A program made the translations under genes and the position numbers. From positions 1 to 64,000 of the forward strand of contig JAFKGI010000033.1 of the NCBI GenBank assembly GCA_017307785.1: 64,000 nt of DNA, in the 5' to 3' direction. Each line of letters opens with the position of its first letter. Within the stretch, counting starts at the first letter, position 1. This DNA comes from Vulcanimicrobiota bacterium. Its GTDB lineage: Bacteria; Vulcanimicrobiota; Xenobia; Xenobiales; JADMJV01. Positions 42,682 through 51,438 of the stretch are shown piece after piece. The notes below the pieces were generated by a model. It made no database searches. It saw only the letters and a list, made by a program, of their open reading frames with translations, and was not told the DNA's origin.

Positions 42682-43452
42682 TCAATCCCACTGCCCGAGA
42701 CGCCGACGCGCCACCAGGCTCAGAGTCTGACGAATGGTGGGACCGACGCGTAGCTTGCTGGCGCCTTTCTTCCAGTCATAACGCAGCAAAATGGGAATCT
42801 CGACAAAAGCGAGATGGGGGTCGTGGCGATAGATTTTCAGCAGAATGTCGAGCATCACCGAGAAACCACTCTCGGAAACGAAGGTCGGATTTTCACGCAC
42901 GACGCGCTTCAGAGCCGAGGCACGATAAGCGCGAAAGCCGCAGGTGTAGTCGCGAATACCCGGGATCGGCATCAACGCGCGCAAAAGAATGGACGCCCCC
43001 AGACTGAGGACCTGACGGAAGAGAGTCAAGCCGAGAATGCGGCTACCGTCGCGATAGCGCGAGGCCACCGCCACGTCGTAGCCTTCAAAAATCTTACGAG
43101 TCAGGTGCACCAGCAAGCCCGGAGTATGACTGTTGTCGCAGTCCATGGTGGTGATAATGTCGCGGTCTTCGGCAATGTCACAGGCATAAAAAAGGCCGGT
43201 CTTGATAGCCTCGGCCAGACCGCGGTTTTTTTCGTGGCGCAAAAGCACCACTCGAAACAGGGGGTGTCTGGCTTCGAGACGCACGCGAGTTTGCTCAGCA
43301 ACTTCGAAGGTGGCATCGGCCGAGCCATCGTCTACCAGTGCGACCGTGACCGGCGAATTCGGCATAAGCTGGGTCAAACCATCCGCCAGATCCTCGAGCA
43401 AGCGGCCGACATTGGCCTCTTCATTGTAAGCGGGCACGACGGTGATAATCAC
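42682..43452 (-). CDS. Family 2 glycosyltransferase (polyprenyl-phosphate hexose synthase-like)
   Basis: 256 aa. A GT-A domain begins with V-V-P-A-Y-N-E-E-A-N (residues 5-14). L-V-D-D-G-S-A-D (~40) and T-M-D-C-D-N-S-H (~98, the D-x-D-like metal site) follow, then F-R-A-Y-R-A. There are no clear transmembrane helices, although S-L-G-A-S-I-L-L-R-A-L near 152 is amphipathic. This form makes dolichol/undecaprenyl-phosphate-mannose or -glucose, which would feed the GT-C enzymes encoded next door. The GTG start is preceded by AAGGA. Divergent from the first GT-C gene. Confidence 0.88.
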   Translation of the reverse strand: MIITVVPAYNEEANVGRLLEDLADGLTQLMPNSPVTVALVDDGSADATFEVAEQTRVRLEARHPLFRVVLLRHEKNRGLAEAIKTGLFYACDIAEDRDIITTMDCDNSHTPGLLVHLTRKIFEGYDVAVASRYRDGSRILGLTLFRQVLSLGASILLRALMPIPGIRDYTCGFRAYRASALKRVVRENPTFVSESGFSVMLDILLKIYRHDPHLAFVEIPILLRYDWKKGASKLRVGPTIRQTLSLVARRRLGQWD

Positions 43453-43513
43453 GGAGACGTCCTTTGCCTCGCCTCCGGCACATTCCTGGGCAGGAATCGG
43501 TCCAGACCAACAG

Positions 43514-43519
43514 TAACCG
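43514..43519 (+). promoter_or_regulatory. Putative -10 element (TAACCG) for the GT-C tandem
   Basis: It ends 6 nt before GTG 43526, with no Shine-Dalgarno sequence between; the same hexamer and spacing occur before dusA. Confidence 0.4.
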
Positions 43520-43525
43520 TCGATT

Positions 43526-45052
43526 GTGGCTGTGAAAAGCGCATTCCTCCGTGGTCTGGCAGTCTTCAGCTTCGCCTTCCTGCTAAGCCTGGAATACTGG
43601 AGTCTTTACACGGCTGCCAACGACGAAGCCGTAGTGGTGGTGGGGAGCCAGCGCATCCTCGCCGGGGAGGGTATCTACCGGGATTGGGACACCCATCTGA
43701 GCCCGGGTTCTTTTCTGCTGGGGGCCCTGTGGTTTGGAATGATGGGATTTCAGGCTCCCAGCACTCGCCTGGCTTTTGCCTGCATCTTTGGATTCACCGC
43801 CGTGTTGGTCGACTTGATCGCCCAACGGTGCTTGAGCGGTCGCTGGCAGTGGTTGCCGACTCTGCTCTGGGGCACCTGCGGCATCGCCGAATTTCCCGTG
43901 CTCAGCTACCACTGGTTGGCCAGCGGTATGGCGGCGGCCAGTCTCTGGCGAGGGCTTATCTGGGTAGATCAGCCTTCTCGCAAGAATGCGCTGCTGCTGG
44001 GAGCGGCCGTGGCGGGAGCCGGCTGGTTCCTCCAGTCTGAGGGACTGGTAGGGGTGCTGATGGTGATCCTCTGGACTCTCCGATTCCGCCTGCGCAGCGT
44101 GGTTTGGGTTGTACTGGGGTGCTTTCTGACCTCGGTTGTGCTCTGGTTGCCGGTCTGTGGAGAGTGGGGAACCGTCCTACAGCAGAACGCGGCCCTGGGC
44201 AAACACCTGCGTTTCAACCACAAGCCCTATTCACTGGCCAACCTGACCTTTTTCTTGAGCCACTACGAGGGTTTGTCGCCATCCCAAGGATGGGTCGCAT
44301 TTGTCGCCGGCGCCAGCCATATTTTTATCAACGTGCTGCGCTATCTGGGATTTCCGGTGCTGCTGCTGTGGACGTGCTGGACCAGTGAACGCGCCCACAA
44401 TCGCACCGAAATCGCCCTGGTCTATGGAATGATCGGCTGGGCCCTGGGCACGGCCAACCGTCAGACTCTGCTCTACGTGTCCTTCCTCGATCCCGGCTGG
44501 GTAGTTCTGATCAGCCTGGGATTGCGTCGGTTACCGGGCGCGCGCTGGTGGGCCGGGGCTCTTGCCGCTCTGGAGATCTTTGGCTGGTCGGCCCGATTTA
44601 TGCTGAAACAACAAATCTACGCCTATCCCTTGAGCACCCGGACCGGTGTCTACTACCTGGCCGACCCGCAGCTGTCTCAGGCGCTGAACATCATCTATTC
44701 CTGGCTAGGAGACCTGCCACCACAAACCCCGGTGCTCGCTTTCCCATACGCCGTCAGCATTTACTCCTTGGAAAACTTCAAGAACCCCATCCGCCGCCAA
44801 ACCCTGATCCCTTTCCTCGACCCTCCCGCAGCTTTCGAGGCGGCCCGAATGGAGGTGGAGTCCAAAAAAGTCCCCTGGCTCCTCTACCTGGCTCCGGATA
44901 CCGCCGAGATCGAAGGGGAAACCGGAATTCCGGCCGACCTGCTCAAGCAAAGTTGGGAAGAAGCGCGCCAGCAGCTGACCCGAGGCTACGAAGTGCGACG
45001 CAGCATCGGCGGAGCGGCCCTTTACCAAAGAAAGCGAGAAGAAACTCGATGA
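43526..45052 (+). CDS. GT-C-type membrane glycosyltransferase, copy 1
   Basis: 508 aa. About ten to twelve hydrophobic helices occupy residues ~8-370. The first extracytoplasmic loop has the acidic pair N-D-E-A (32-35) and I-Y-R-D-W-D, then S-P-G-S-F, the arrangement of GT39/GT83-type enzymes that take sugar from a polyprenyl-phosphate donor. The C-terminal ~110 residues are soluble and probably outside. It shares order and motifs with the next gene (Y-W-S-L-Y, Y-R-D-W, P-G-x-x-x-L, S-Y/N-H-H-W), so the pair is a tandem duplication. Acceptor lipid, protein or glycan is unknown. Confidence 0.82.
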   Translation: MAVKSAFLRGLAVFSFAFLLSLEYWSLYTAANDEAVVVVGSQRILAGEGIYRDWDTHLSPGSFLLGALWFGMMGFQAPSTRLAFACIFGFTAVLVDLIAQRCLSGRWQWLPTLLWGTCGIAEFPVLSYHWLASGMAAASLWRGLIWVDQPSRKNALLLGAAVAGAGWFLQSEGLVGVLMVILWTLRFRLRSVVWVVLGCFLTSVVLWLPVCGEWGTVLQQNAALGKHLRFNHKPYSLANLTFFLSHYEGLSPSQGWVAFVAGASHIFINVLRYLGFPVLLLWTCWTSERAHNRTEIALVYGMIGWALGTANRQTLLYVSFLDPGWVVLISLGLRRLPGARWWAGALAALEIFGWSARFMLKQQIYAYPLSTRTGVYYLADPQLSQALNIIYSWLGDLPPQTPVLAFPYAVSIYSLENFKNPIRRQTLIPFLDPPAAFEAARMEVESKKVPWLLYLAPDTAEIEGETGIPADLLKQSWEEARQQLTRGYEVRRSIGGAALYQRKREETR

Positions 45053-46563
45053 AGCGGTTGCTGACCCGGGAGAACCTGCTACTTTTCGTGCTGGGCGTGC
45101 TGGCCACCGTGCCCTACTGGTCTCTCTACCAGGACATGGACGACGAAGCTGCGGTGGCTGCGCTCGGCGCCATCCGCATGCTCAAAGGAGAGCTCCCCTA
45201 CCGGGACTGGATGACTCGTCACACCCCCGGGACTTATTTCCTGACCGCCGCCTATTATCTCGTGTTTGGCAGCGGACAACTTGGAACCCGCTCTCTGATG
45301 GGGGTGGTCAGCTCGATTTCCGGCCTCTTCATTCTAAGCTGCAGCCGCCAAATCACACAGAGCCGGCTCCGCTACTTGCCCTGGTTTCTGTGGACTTGCG
45401 GCAGCGTGGCCGAAAAACCGGAGCTCAATCACCACTGGTTCGGAGCTTGCAGCACACTCTTCACCTTCTATTGGGTCTTGCGCTGGGCACTTCAGCCCGG
45501 CGCGCGAACTCCGCTCTGGGTAGGCTTCAGCGCGGCTCTCTCGAGCTGGTTCCTCCAGTCCAACGGTCTATCATCCCTGCTGATGGTGGTCCTCATCTGG
45601 CTTCGTTTCCGACCCACCGGTCTGCTCCGAGTCATCGGGGCCTATATCGCGACCGACCTGGTGCTGTGGCTTCCCTGGGTGGGCTACAGCCAGGAAGTGT
45701 GGCTCAATCACTTCCAAATCCTGGCACGCCATCTGGCTTTCAATCGCCAGGCCTACACCTGGCAGCGCCTGGGCGAGCTCTACGGCTTCTACCGTCCCCT
45801 CGAATTCCAATCCCAGACCATTCATTTCCTGGCTGCCTGGAGCCAATTTTTTCGGGTTTGTCTCCAATATGGGGCCTACTATATCCTGATTGCGCTGGCC
45901 TGGCTGGTGGCCGAAAAGCGCCGCGACCGCCACCAGATTGCCCTGGTCTATGGTTGTCTGGCCTGGGCTCTGACCACCGGTTATTGCCAGACCATCGACT
46001 ATCTGAGCTACGCGGCGCCCGCCTTTCAGCTCGCGATGCTGTGTCTGCTGGCCGGCAAAGAGAGATGGGCGGCGGCCTGGAGCGCCCTGGAGACCGCGGG
46101 CTGGCTGTTCCGAGCCTGCTCCTTGAGCCTGGCCTTCTGTTACCCGATCGCCACCAGGTCCGGCACCTACTACGCAGCAGACCCCCAAGAAGCCAACTCG
46201 CTGAACCAGTTGCACGCTTTCGTCGAAACACACTGTCCGGAAAACAGCAAGGTGCTGGCCTACCCCTACTTCTCTCGAGAATATTCCCTGGAGAAACTGA
46301 GCAATCCAATCCAGCAGGCGATCCTGCTCCCCTGGGTGTTTAGCGACCAGGAATTCATCGATTGCGCGGCCGTCTTGAAACGGGACCGGGTCCCCTACAT
46401 CCTGCATCGACTTCTGAGTGAAGAGGCGGTCCTGGCGGAATACTCCAACACCCCGGCGGCCGAGTTCCACGAAGAATACGCCCGCCAGGCGGAGAGAATC
46501 TTTGCCGACTACCGAAAGATCTGGGCAGTCCCCGGCTACGAGGTCTGGGCTCTGAAGCCCTGA
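45049..46563 (+). CDS. GT-C-type membrane glycosyltransferase, copy 2
   Basis: 504 aa from ATG 45049, overlapping copy 1 by 4 nt (ATGA). The longer open frame from 44548 is in a shadow of copy 1. It has the same topology as copy 1, with D-M-D-D-E-A-A-V (~29-36) as the acidic first-loop motif, Y-R-D-W-M-T-R-H-T-P-G-T-Y, and E-L-N-H-H-W-F. The C-terminal extracytoplasmic part includes Y-F-S-R-E-Y-S-L-E-K-L, parallel to S-I-Y-S-L-E-N-F in copy 1. Divergence is high, so the duplication is old and the two probably act on different substrates or positions. The 3' end overlaps an opposing methyltransferase gene by 28 nt. Confidence 0.82.
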   Translation: MKRLLTRENLLLFVLGVLATVPYWSLYQDMDDEAAVAALGAIRMLKGELPYRDWMTRHTPGTYFLTAAYYLVFGSGQLGTRSLMGVVSSISGLFILSCSRQITQSRLRYLPWFLWTCGSVAEKPELNHHWFGACSTLFTFYWVLRWALQPGARTPLWVGFSAALSSWFLQSNGLSSLLMVVLIWLRFRPTGLLRVIGAYIATDLVLWLPWVGYSQEVWLNHFQILARHLAFNRQAYTWQRLGELYGFYRPLEFQSQTIHFLAAWSQFFRVCLQYGAYYILIALAWLVAEKRRDRHQIALVYGCLAWALTTGYCQTIDYLSYAAPAFQLAMLCLLAGKERWAAAWSALETAGWLFRACSLSLAFCYPIATRSGTYYAADPQEANSLNQLHAFVETHCPENSKVLAYPYFSREYSLEKLSNPIQQAILLPWVFSDQEFIDCAAVLKRDRVPYILHRLLSEEAVLAEYSNTPAAEFHEEYARQAERIFADYRKIWAVPGYEVWALKP

Positions 46564-47369
46564 CGTTCCAGCACGATGGTCATGAACATTCCCGACCAGG
46601 GGCTGAGCGGCTGGAGCAAGGTTTCCAAGCCCAACATCAGACCGTGTGAAGCAGCGGGCAGGACACAACGAAACGAGACGCCCCCGCTCAAAAGATAACG
46701 CAAGGGCGTGTGATAGAAGAGCGCGACCTGGCGAAGGCCGGGGAATTCGGCCTGAAACAAGTGCGCGTCACGCACGAACCAGATCCAGGGAAGAGCGGAG
46801 TTGCTGTGGGAGAGGGGTCCGTCACTCCGATCCAGCTCTCGCCCGGCCCCCAGGTCGCAAGGTTCGTGATGGAGCCAACGATAGATGAAACGGCCAAAAA
46901 GTGTGGGAGCCGGCTCCAGGCAAACCAATCTCCCCCCCGGCATCAAGCAGCGTTCCGCCTCTCGAAGCAATTGGGCCGGTTGGGGAACGTGATGGAGCGT
47001 ATTCACCAGATAGATGGCCGCCAGAGTCCCGTCTTCAAAAGGCAGCTTTTCCCCAGATATCTGGTGGTCCAGGTGAGGCAGGGCCAGCACGTCGGAGGTC
47101 ATGGTTCCTGGAATGACTTCCGGTAGAAAACCTCCGCCGGAGCCGATCTCCAGTCGCGGTCCGCTTAGCCCGCCGTCCCACCGGGCCAACGAGCGATACC
47201 AGTCGACGTAGATCGCTTTCAGGAAAGGCTTGGCGCGGATGATGTCACGATGAAGCAGCGTGGTGGACGGGTCGTCCAGGTCGAGGCCTACCGTCTCCGG
47301 AATGCGTAGCGGTTGCAGAAGCGCCCTGAGCCATTTCACAAAAGAAGCGTTCTCGGGCTCCGCACCCAA
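46536..47369 (-). CDS. SAM-dependent methyltransferase (Methyltransf_11-like) of the glycan locus
   Basis: 277 aa from TTG 47369, the only upstream option in frame that includes the full N-terminal helix; the true start is uncertain. Motif I is L-E-I-G-S-G-G-G-F (residues ~72-80). L-P-F-E-D-G-T-L-A-A-I-Y-L-V-N-T-L-H-H-V (~110-130) gives motif IV and post-motif residues, and L-M-P-G-G-R-L-V follows. The C-terminal ~90 residues are Leu/Phe/Trp-rich and may contact membrane lipid. The acceptor is unknown; its place in the locus suggests a lipid-linked sugar or polyprenyl intermediate. Confidence 0.78.
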   Translation of the reverse strand: MGAEPENASFVKWLRALLQPLRIPETVGLDLDDPSTTLLHRDIIRAKPFLKAIYVDWYRSLARWDGGLSGPRLEIGSGGGFLPEVIPGTMTSDVLALPHLDHQISGEKLPFEDGTLAAIYLVNTLHHVPQPAQLLREAERCLMPGGRLVCLEPAPTLFGRFIYRWLHHEPCDLGAGRELDRSDGPLSHSNSALPWIWFVRDAHLFQAEFPGLRQVALFYHTPLRYLLSGGVSFRCVLPAASHGLMLGLETLLQPLSPWSGMFMTIVLERQGFRAQTS

Positions 47370-47401
47370 GTCCTCGGAAAGGATCTGGATCCTACCCGAC
47401 G

Positions 47402-47407
47402 TAAGGC
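47402..47407 (+). promoter_or_regulatory. Putative -10 element (TAAGGC) for the sugar C-methyltransferase gene
   Basis: It ends 6 nt before ATG 47414, with a pyrimidine-only spacer (TTTCCC) and hence no Shine-Dalgarno sequence. Confidence 0.4.
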
Positions 47408-47413
47408 TTTCCC

Positions 47414-48673
47414 ATGCATCTCCGTCATAGACAAAGCTGCCGAGTCTGCGGCTCGGCCTGCCTTACCAAAGTAATCGACCTGGGCGATCAGTATCTACAA
47501 GGCTCTTTCGTGAAGGCCGACCAGCCCAGCCCTCCCCTCCGGCGTCTGCCCACCTCGCTGGTTCGCTGCGATCCGATGCGAGACGAAAGCGCATGCGGGC
47601 TGCTGCAAATGGAATATACCGTGCCGCCCTCCATTCTCTATTCCAGTTACTGGTATCGCTCCGGAACCAATCAGACCATGCGAGACCACCTGGGCGGCAT
47701 CGTCGAGCAGGCCACCGCCATGTCTTCACAACCGACTCGACTGGTTCTGGACATCGGCTGCAACGATGGGACTTTGCTCAGCAACTACCCCACGGAAGTG
47801 GAGAAAGTCGGCATCGACCCTTCGGTCATCGGCCGCGAAGTCAACCTGCCCAACACCCGGGTGATCAACGACCTCTTCCCCTGTAAAGAATTGACCAGCG
47901 TGTTGGGCGGCCGCCGCTTTGACGTGGTGACCGCTATCGCCATGTTCTATGATCTCGAGGCGCCCGTGGACTTCGTCCGCAACATCGCCGAGGTGCTTGC
48001 TCCCGAAGGATTGTGGGTTTTCGAGATGTCTTACATGCCCACGATGCTCAAAAAGACGTCTTACGACACCATCTGCCACGAGCATCTGGAGTATTACAGC
48101 CTGGCCGTCATCGAGCGCATCCTCGAGGCCGCCAACATGAAGGTAGTCCGAGCCGAGCTCAACGACAGCAACGGCGGAAGCTTGCGCTGCTTTGCCACTC
48201 ACTCCACCAACTTCAGCTACAAGAACGCGGACTTCCAAACGGCTATCACGCGTCTGCGCGAGAGCGAATTTGATCTGGCCCTGGACACGGATACTCCCTA
48301 CCGCCAGTTCCAGGAACGCATCAACGTGCACCGTGAGGAGCTCAGCCAACTACTCTGGGGCCTCAAACGGGAAGGCAAAAAGATTCACATCTACGGTGCC
48401 TCGACCAAGGGCAACACGATCTTGCAATGGTGTGGACTGGACAACCGGGTCATCGACTATGCGGCCGAGCGCAACCCGGACAAGTTTGGCGCCAAGACGC
48501 TGGGGACCGATATCCCTATCATCAGTGAAGCGGACTCGCGAGCCATGAAGCCCGATTTTTATCTGGTGCTTCCCTGGCACTTCCGCGAGGAGTTCGTGCA
48601 GCGTGAAAAGGACACGGTGGCAGGCGGGACCGGCCTCATCTTCCCACTACCCACCATCGAGATCTATCGTTGA
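47414..48673 (+). CDS. Sugar C-methyltransferase (TylC3/NovU-type, zinc-finger N-domain)
   Basis: 419 aa, three-domain family. The N-terminal zinc-binding domain has C9, C12 (C-R-V-C-G-S), C16 and further Cys near 55-63. Q-Y-L-Q-G-S-F sits where the family has its Q-P-L-A segment. The SAM domain has L-D-I-G-C-N-D-G-T-L-L (~116). The catalytic region C-H-E-H-L-E-Y-Y-S-L is at ~222-231, and the C-terminal domain has Y-G-A-S-T-K-G-N-T-I-L. Characterised members add a C3 methyl to dTDP-4-keto-6-deoxy sugars or act on related nucleotide sugars. It is coupled to the following gene by a TTGA overlap. Confidence 0.9.
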   Translation: MHLRHRQSCRVCGSACLTKVIDLGDQYLQGSFVKADQPSPPLRRLPTSLVRCDPMRDESACGLLQMEYTVPPSILYSSYWYRSGTNQTMRDHLGGIVEQATAMSSQPTRLVLDIGCNDGTLLSNYPTEVEKVGIDPSVIGREVNLPNTRVINDLFPCKELTSVLGGRRFDVVTAIAMFYDLEAPVDFVRNIAEVLAPEGLWVFEMSYMPTMLKKTSYDTICHEHLEYYSLAVIERILEAANMKVVRAELNDSNGGSLRCFATHSTNFSYKNADFQTAITRLRESEFDLALDTDTPYRQFQERINVHREELSQLLWGLKREGKKIHIYGASTKGNTILQWCGLDNRVIDYAAERNPDKFGAKTLGTDIPIISEADSRAMKPDFYLVLPWHFREEFVQREKDTVAGGTGLIFPLPTIEIYR

Positions 48674-50115
48674 GTAACTTACCCATAGGTCCGAATACCG
48701 TTCTGGTGGCCATCCCCACCTACAACGAAAAGGACAATATCGTTCCGCTACTGGAGTTGTTCAAGGGCGTTCCAGGCGATTTCCACATCGCCTATTTCGA
48801 CGATAACTCTCCGGACGGGACTGCCGAGGAAGTGGAGCGAGTCCAGAAAGACTGGCCCAATCTGCTTCTCGTTCGCCGGCCTGGCAAACTGGGTCTCGGA
48901 ACGGCGCACCGCGACGCGATTCGTTACGCCTATGCCAACGGTTATTCGTACATTGCCACACTGGATGCGGACCTGACTCACGACCCGCGATTGCTTCCTC
49001 AGTTCTTCGACTTGATCGAGCGAGCGGAAGTGGTCGTGGGTTCTCGTCACCTGCTACCCGACAGCCTGCCGGGCTGGAATCTCTATCGGCGGGCGATGAC
49101 CTATTTGGGACATTTTTTGACCCGCTTCTTCCTGAAAATGCCCTACGACGCAACCGGCGCTTTGCGAATCTATAACTTGAAACGAATCCCTCAGGGTAAT
49201 TTCGCGCTGGTGCGCTCCCCGGGCTATTCTTTTCTTTACGAGAGCCTCTTCATCTTGTGGAACAACGGCTGTCGCGTGGCCGAGGTGCCTATCGAGTTGC
49301 CGGCCCGACACTACGGCAGTTCCAAGATGACTCTGGAACAAATTCTGGTCAGCGCTTTCCGCCTGGTTCTGCTCTACAGCAATGTGCGTCAATCCCCCGA
49401 CCTTTACTTGAACAAGGATCTGCCTGAACGCGTGGCCCGCACGGACGGCAGTTCCTGGGACCGATACTGGAGCGGAGGTCCCAGAGAGGGAGCTTCCGAC
49501 CTGATCTTTGAAACCTGCACCGTCTGGTTTCGCACCTTCTTTACCAAGCCGTATCTGGAGCGCATCATGTATCGCTTCTTTGGACCACGTCTGCGTGTAC
49601 TCCACGCCGGGTGCGGATCCGGCCTGGTGGATCTGCGCCTTCGCCATCGTCTGCAACTCTCGGCCTGCGATATTTCGGCCGAGGCCGTCCGACTCTATGA
49701 TCAGGTCAACCTTCCTTATTGCGTGGCACGCCAGGGAGATCTCCTCAGCTTACCCTACGGGGACGAGGAATTCGACGGCATCTACAATCTGGGAGTCATG
49801 GAGTACTTTCGACCGGACGAAATCGCCGGTATTTTACAGGAGTTCAAGCGCGTGCTGCGGCCGGGCGGCCGCCTGGTGCTCTTCTGGTCCCCGCGCAGTA
49901 GTCCGGCAAGCTGGGCCCGTAAAGCGTTTCACTGGTTCAGCAGCCTTGCCAACCGTAAGCTGCAGGCTCCTCCCGAGCAGGCCACCCCCGGAGCGCTGGC
50001 ATCGCGCCAACAAGCGGAAGACTACCTGCGCGCCGCGGGCCTTCGTCCGATCTACCACGAGTTCGGAATCCGAGACCTGTTCAGCCATCACGTCCTGGTC
50101 GCGGAAAAAGCCTAG
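48670..50115 (+). CDS. Fusion of family 2 glycosyltransferase and SAM methyltransferase
   Basis: 481 aa from TTG 48670. Residues 1-~245 are a polyprenol-phosphate-mannose synthase-like GT2: A-I-P-T-Y-N-E-K-D-N (14-23), D-D-N-S-P-D-G-T (~40), T-L-D-A-D-L-T-H-D-P (~98) and a G-S-R-H segment. There are no transmembrane helices. Residues ~300-480 form a class I methyltransferase with V-L-H-A-G-C-G-S-G-L (~307-316), L-P-Y-G-D-E-E-F-D-G-I-Y-N-L-G-V-M-E-Y (~360) and L-R-P-G-G-R-L-V-L. The two activities in one chain suggest coupled sugar transfer and methylation. The stop codon TAG is the first trinucleotide of the palindromic element that follows. Confidence 0.9.
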   Translation: MSNLPIGPNTVLVAIPTYNEKDNIVPLLELFKGVPGDFHIAYFDDNSPDGTAEEVERVQKDWPNLLLVRRPGKLGLGTAHRDAIRYAYANGYSYIATLDADLTHDPRLLPQFFDLIERAEVVVGSRHLLPDSLPGWNLYRRAMTYLGHFLTRFFLKMPYDATGALRIYNLKRIPQGNFALVRSPGYSFLYESLFILWNNGCRVAEVPIELPARHYGSSKMTLEQILVSAFRLVLLYSNVRQSPDLYLNKDLPERVARTDGSSWDRYWSGGPREGASDLIFETCTVWFRTFFTKPYLERIMYRFFGPRLRVLHAGCGSGLVDLRLRHRLQLSACDISAEAVRLYDQVNLPYCVARQGDLLSLPYGDEEFDGIYNLGVMEYFRPDEIAGILQEFKRVLRPGGRLVLFWSPRSSPASWARKAFHWFSSLANRKLQAPPEQATPGALASRQQAEDYLRAAGLRPIYHEFGIRDLFSHHVLVAEKA

Positions 50116-50277
50116 TGCAGCGTCCGCTATGTTCGTTCCTATCCACGGCGGCCAGGCGCCCCGATCGCTAGGAGAAGTGAACGCTGAATACCGGGATGTA
50201 TTTGAGAGAACTTCGACGACGCGAGCGGGGATGCATGGCAGTCGGGGGTAGGGACGAATTTGTCGGATGCTGCACTA
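50113..50277. mobile_element. Palindromic miniature element (MITE-like), 165 bp, between convergent genes
   Basis: The ends are inverted copies: TAGTGCAGC at 50113-50121 and GCTGCACTA at 50269-50277. Aligning the arms 50113-50168 and 50221-50277 (the latter as reverse complement) gives 43 matches in 57 columns, so the whole unit can fold into one long imperfect hairpin with a ~52-nt centre. Each outermost TAG is the stop codon of the flanking convergent gene. There is no coding content. It may be a non-autonomous transposon relic or an unusual bidirectional terminator; no target duplication is evident to me. Confidence 0.65.
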
Positions 50278-51438
50278 TGTGAAGGCGTTCATTCCGGTCA
50301 GGGAGCGACCGACAATCAGGGCGTTGATATCACGGGTTCCCTCGTAGCTATAAATGGCTTCGGCGTCGGCCACAAAGCGGCCCACCTGGTGCTCCAGCAA
50401 AATCCCGTTGCCGCCCAAGAGCTCGCGCGCCAGGGCCACCGTCTCGCGCATCTTGACGGTGGTGGCCAGCTTGGCCAGAGAAGCCTGGTCCTCGCTGAGC
50501 CGACCTTCGTCCTGGAGCTGAGCCAATCGATAGACCAGGGTTTGTGAGCTGGTCAGATTCGAAAGCATCTGAGCCAACCGATCCTGCACCAGCTGATAGC
50601 CTCCGATGGGTTTACCAAACTGCTCGCGCTCTTTGACGTAGTCCAGAGTCAGATCGAAGGCACCGGCCATGCAGCCGACCGCCAACCAGGCCACACCGGC
50701 TCGGGTCATCCGCAGCACTCGGGAGGTATCTTTAAAACTACGCGCATTCTGCAATCGATGAGTTTCGGGCACGCGGCAGTCCTGTAACTGAATCTCCGCG
50801 TTCTGCACGACTCGTAGAGCCATCTTGTTGGCCATTTTGGTGGCTTGAAAGCCGGGAGTGTCGCGCTCCACCAGAAAGCCTTTGACCTCGCCGTCTTCGT
50901 CGTCGCGAGCCCAGATCACCGTAAAGTCGGCAAAAGTAGCGTTGCCAATCCACTTTTTCTGGCCGTTCAAAATCCACTGGTGGCCGTCCCGACGGGCGCT
51001 GGTGGCCAGACCCTGGGCTACATCCGAACCGTGCTCCGGCTCGGTCAGTCCGAATGCTCCTAGCACTTCCATGCGGCGCATCGGGGGCAGCCACTTCTGC
51101 TTCTGCTCTTCGCTGCCGCACAAGTAGATGGACCCCATGGCCAGTCCACTGTGGACTCCGAAAAAGGTAGCAACCGAACAATCCACGCGGGCCATTTCTT
51201 GGGCCAGCAGCCCCTCGAAGACCCAACTCTCGCCCGGGCAATCATATCCCCGATAGGGATTACCGGCCAGCTTGAGGCGCGCCATTTCCGGGATGATCTG
51301 CATGGGAAATTCTTCGCGACGCCAACATTCATTGATGATGGGACGCACCTGGGCGTCTAGGAACTCACGCACTTCCTGCAAGCGAGCTTGCTGGGCCGGC
51401 GACAGGGTGTCGATCAGATGGTAAAAGTCGTAACTCAA
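50275..51438 (-). CDS. Acyl-CoA dehydrogenase (glutaryl-CoA dehydrogenase-like)
   Basis: 387 aa from TTG 51438, which overlaps the upstream stop as TTGA; the longer frame runs into the previous gene. FAD- and substrate-binding landmarks are G-A-F-G-L-T-E-P-E-H-G-S-D (~125), W-I-L-N-G-Q-K-K-W-I-G-N-A, R-E-Q-F-G-K-P-I-G (~275) and G-G-N-G-I-L. The catalytic Glu lies in I-Y-S-Y-E-G-T-R-D-I-N, a form typical of glutaryl-CoA dehydrogenases, which oxidise and decarboxylate glutaryl-CoA. Plain acyl-CoA dehydrogenation is the alternative. Electron-transfer flavoprotein genes are not in the window. Confidence 0.92.
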   Translation of the reverse strand: MSYDFYHLIDTLSPAQQARLQEVREFLDAQVRPIINECWRREEFPMQIIPEMARLKLAGNPYRGYDCPGESWVFEGLLAQEMARVDCSVATFFGVHSGLAMGSIYLCGSEEQKQKWLPPMRRMEVLGAFGLTEPEHGSDVAQGLATSARRDGHQWILNGQKKWIGNATFADFTVIWARDDEDGEVKGFLVERDTPGFQATKMANKMALRVVQNAEIQLQDCRVPETHRLQNARSFKDTSRVLRMTRAGVAWLAVGCMAGAFDLTLDYVKEREQFGKPIGGYQLVQDRLAQMLSNLTSSQTLVYRLAQLQDEGRLSEDQASLAKLATTVKMRETVALARELLGGNGILLEHQVGRFVADAEAIYSYEGTRDINALIVGRSLTGMNAFT

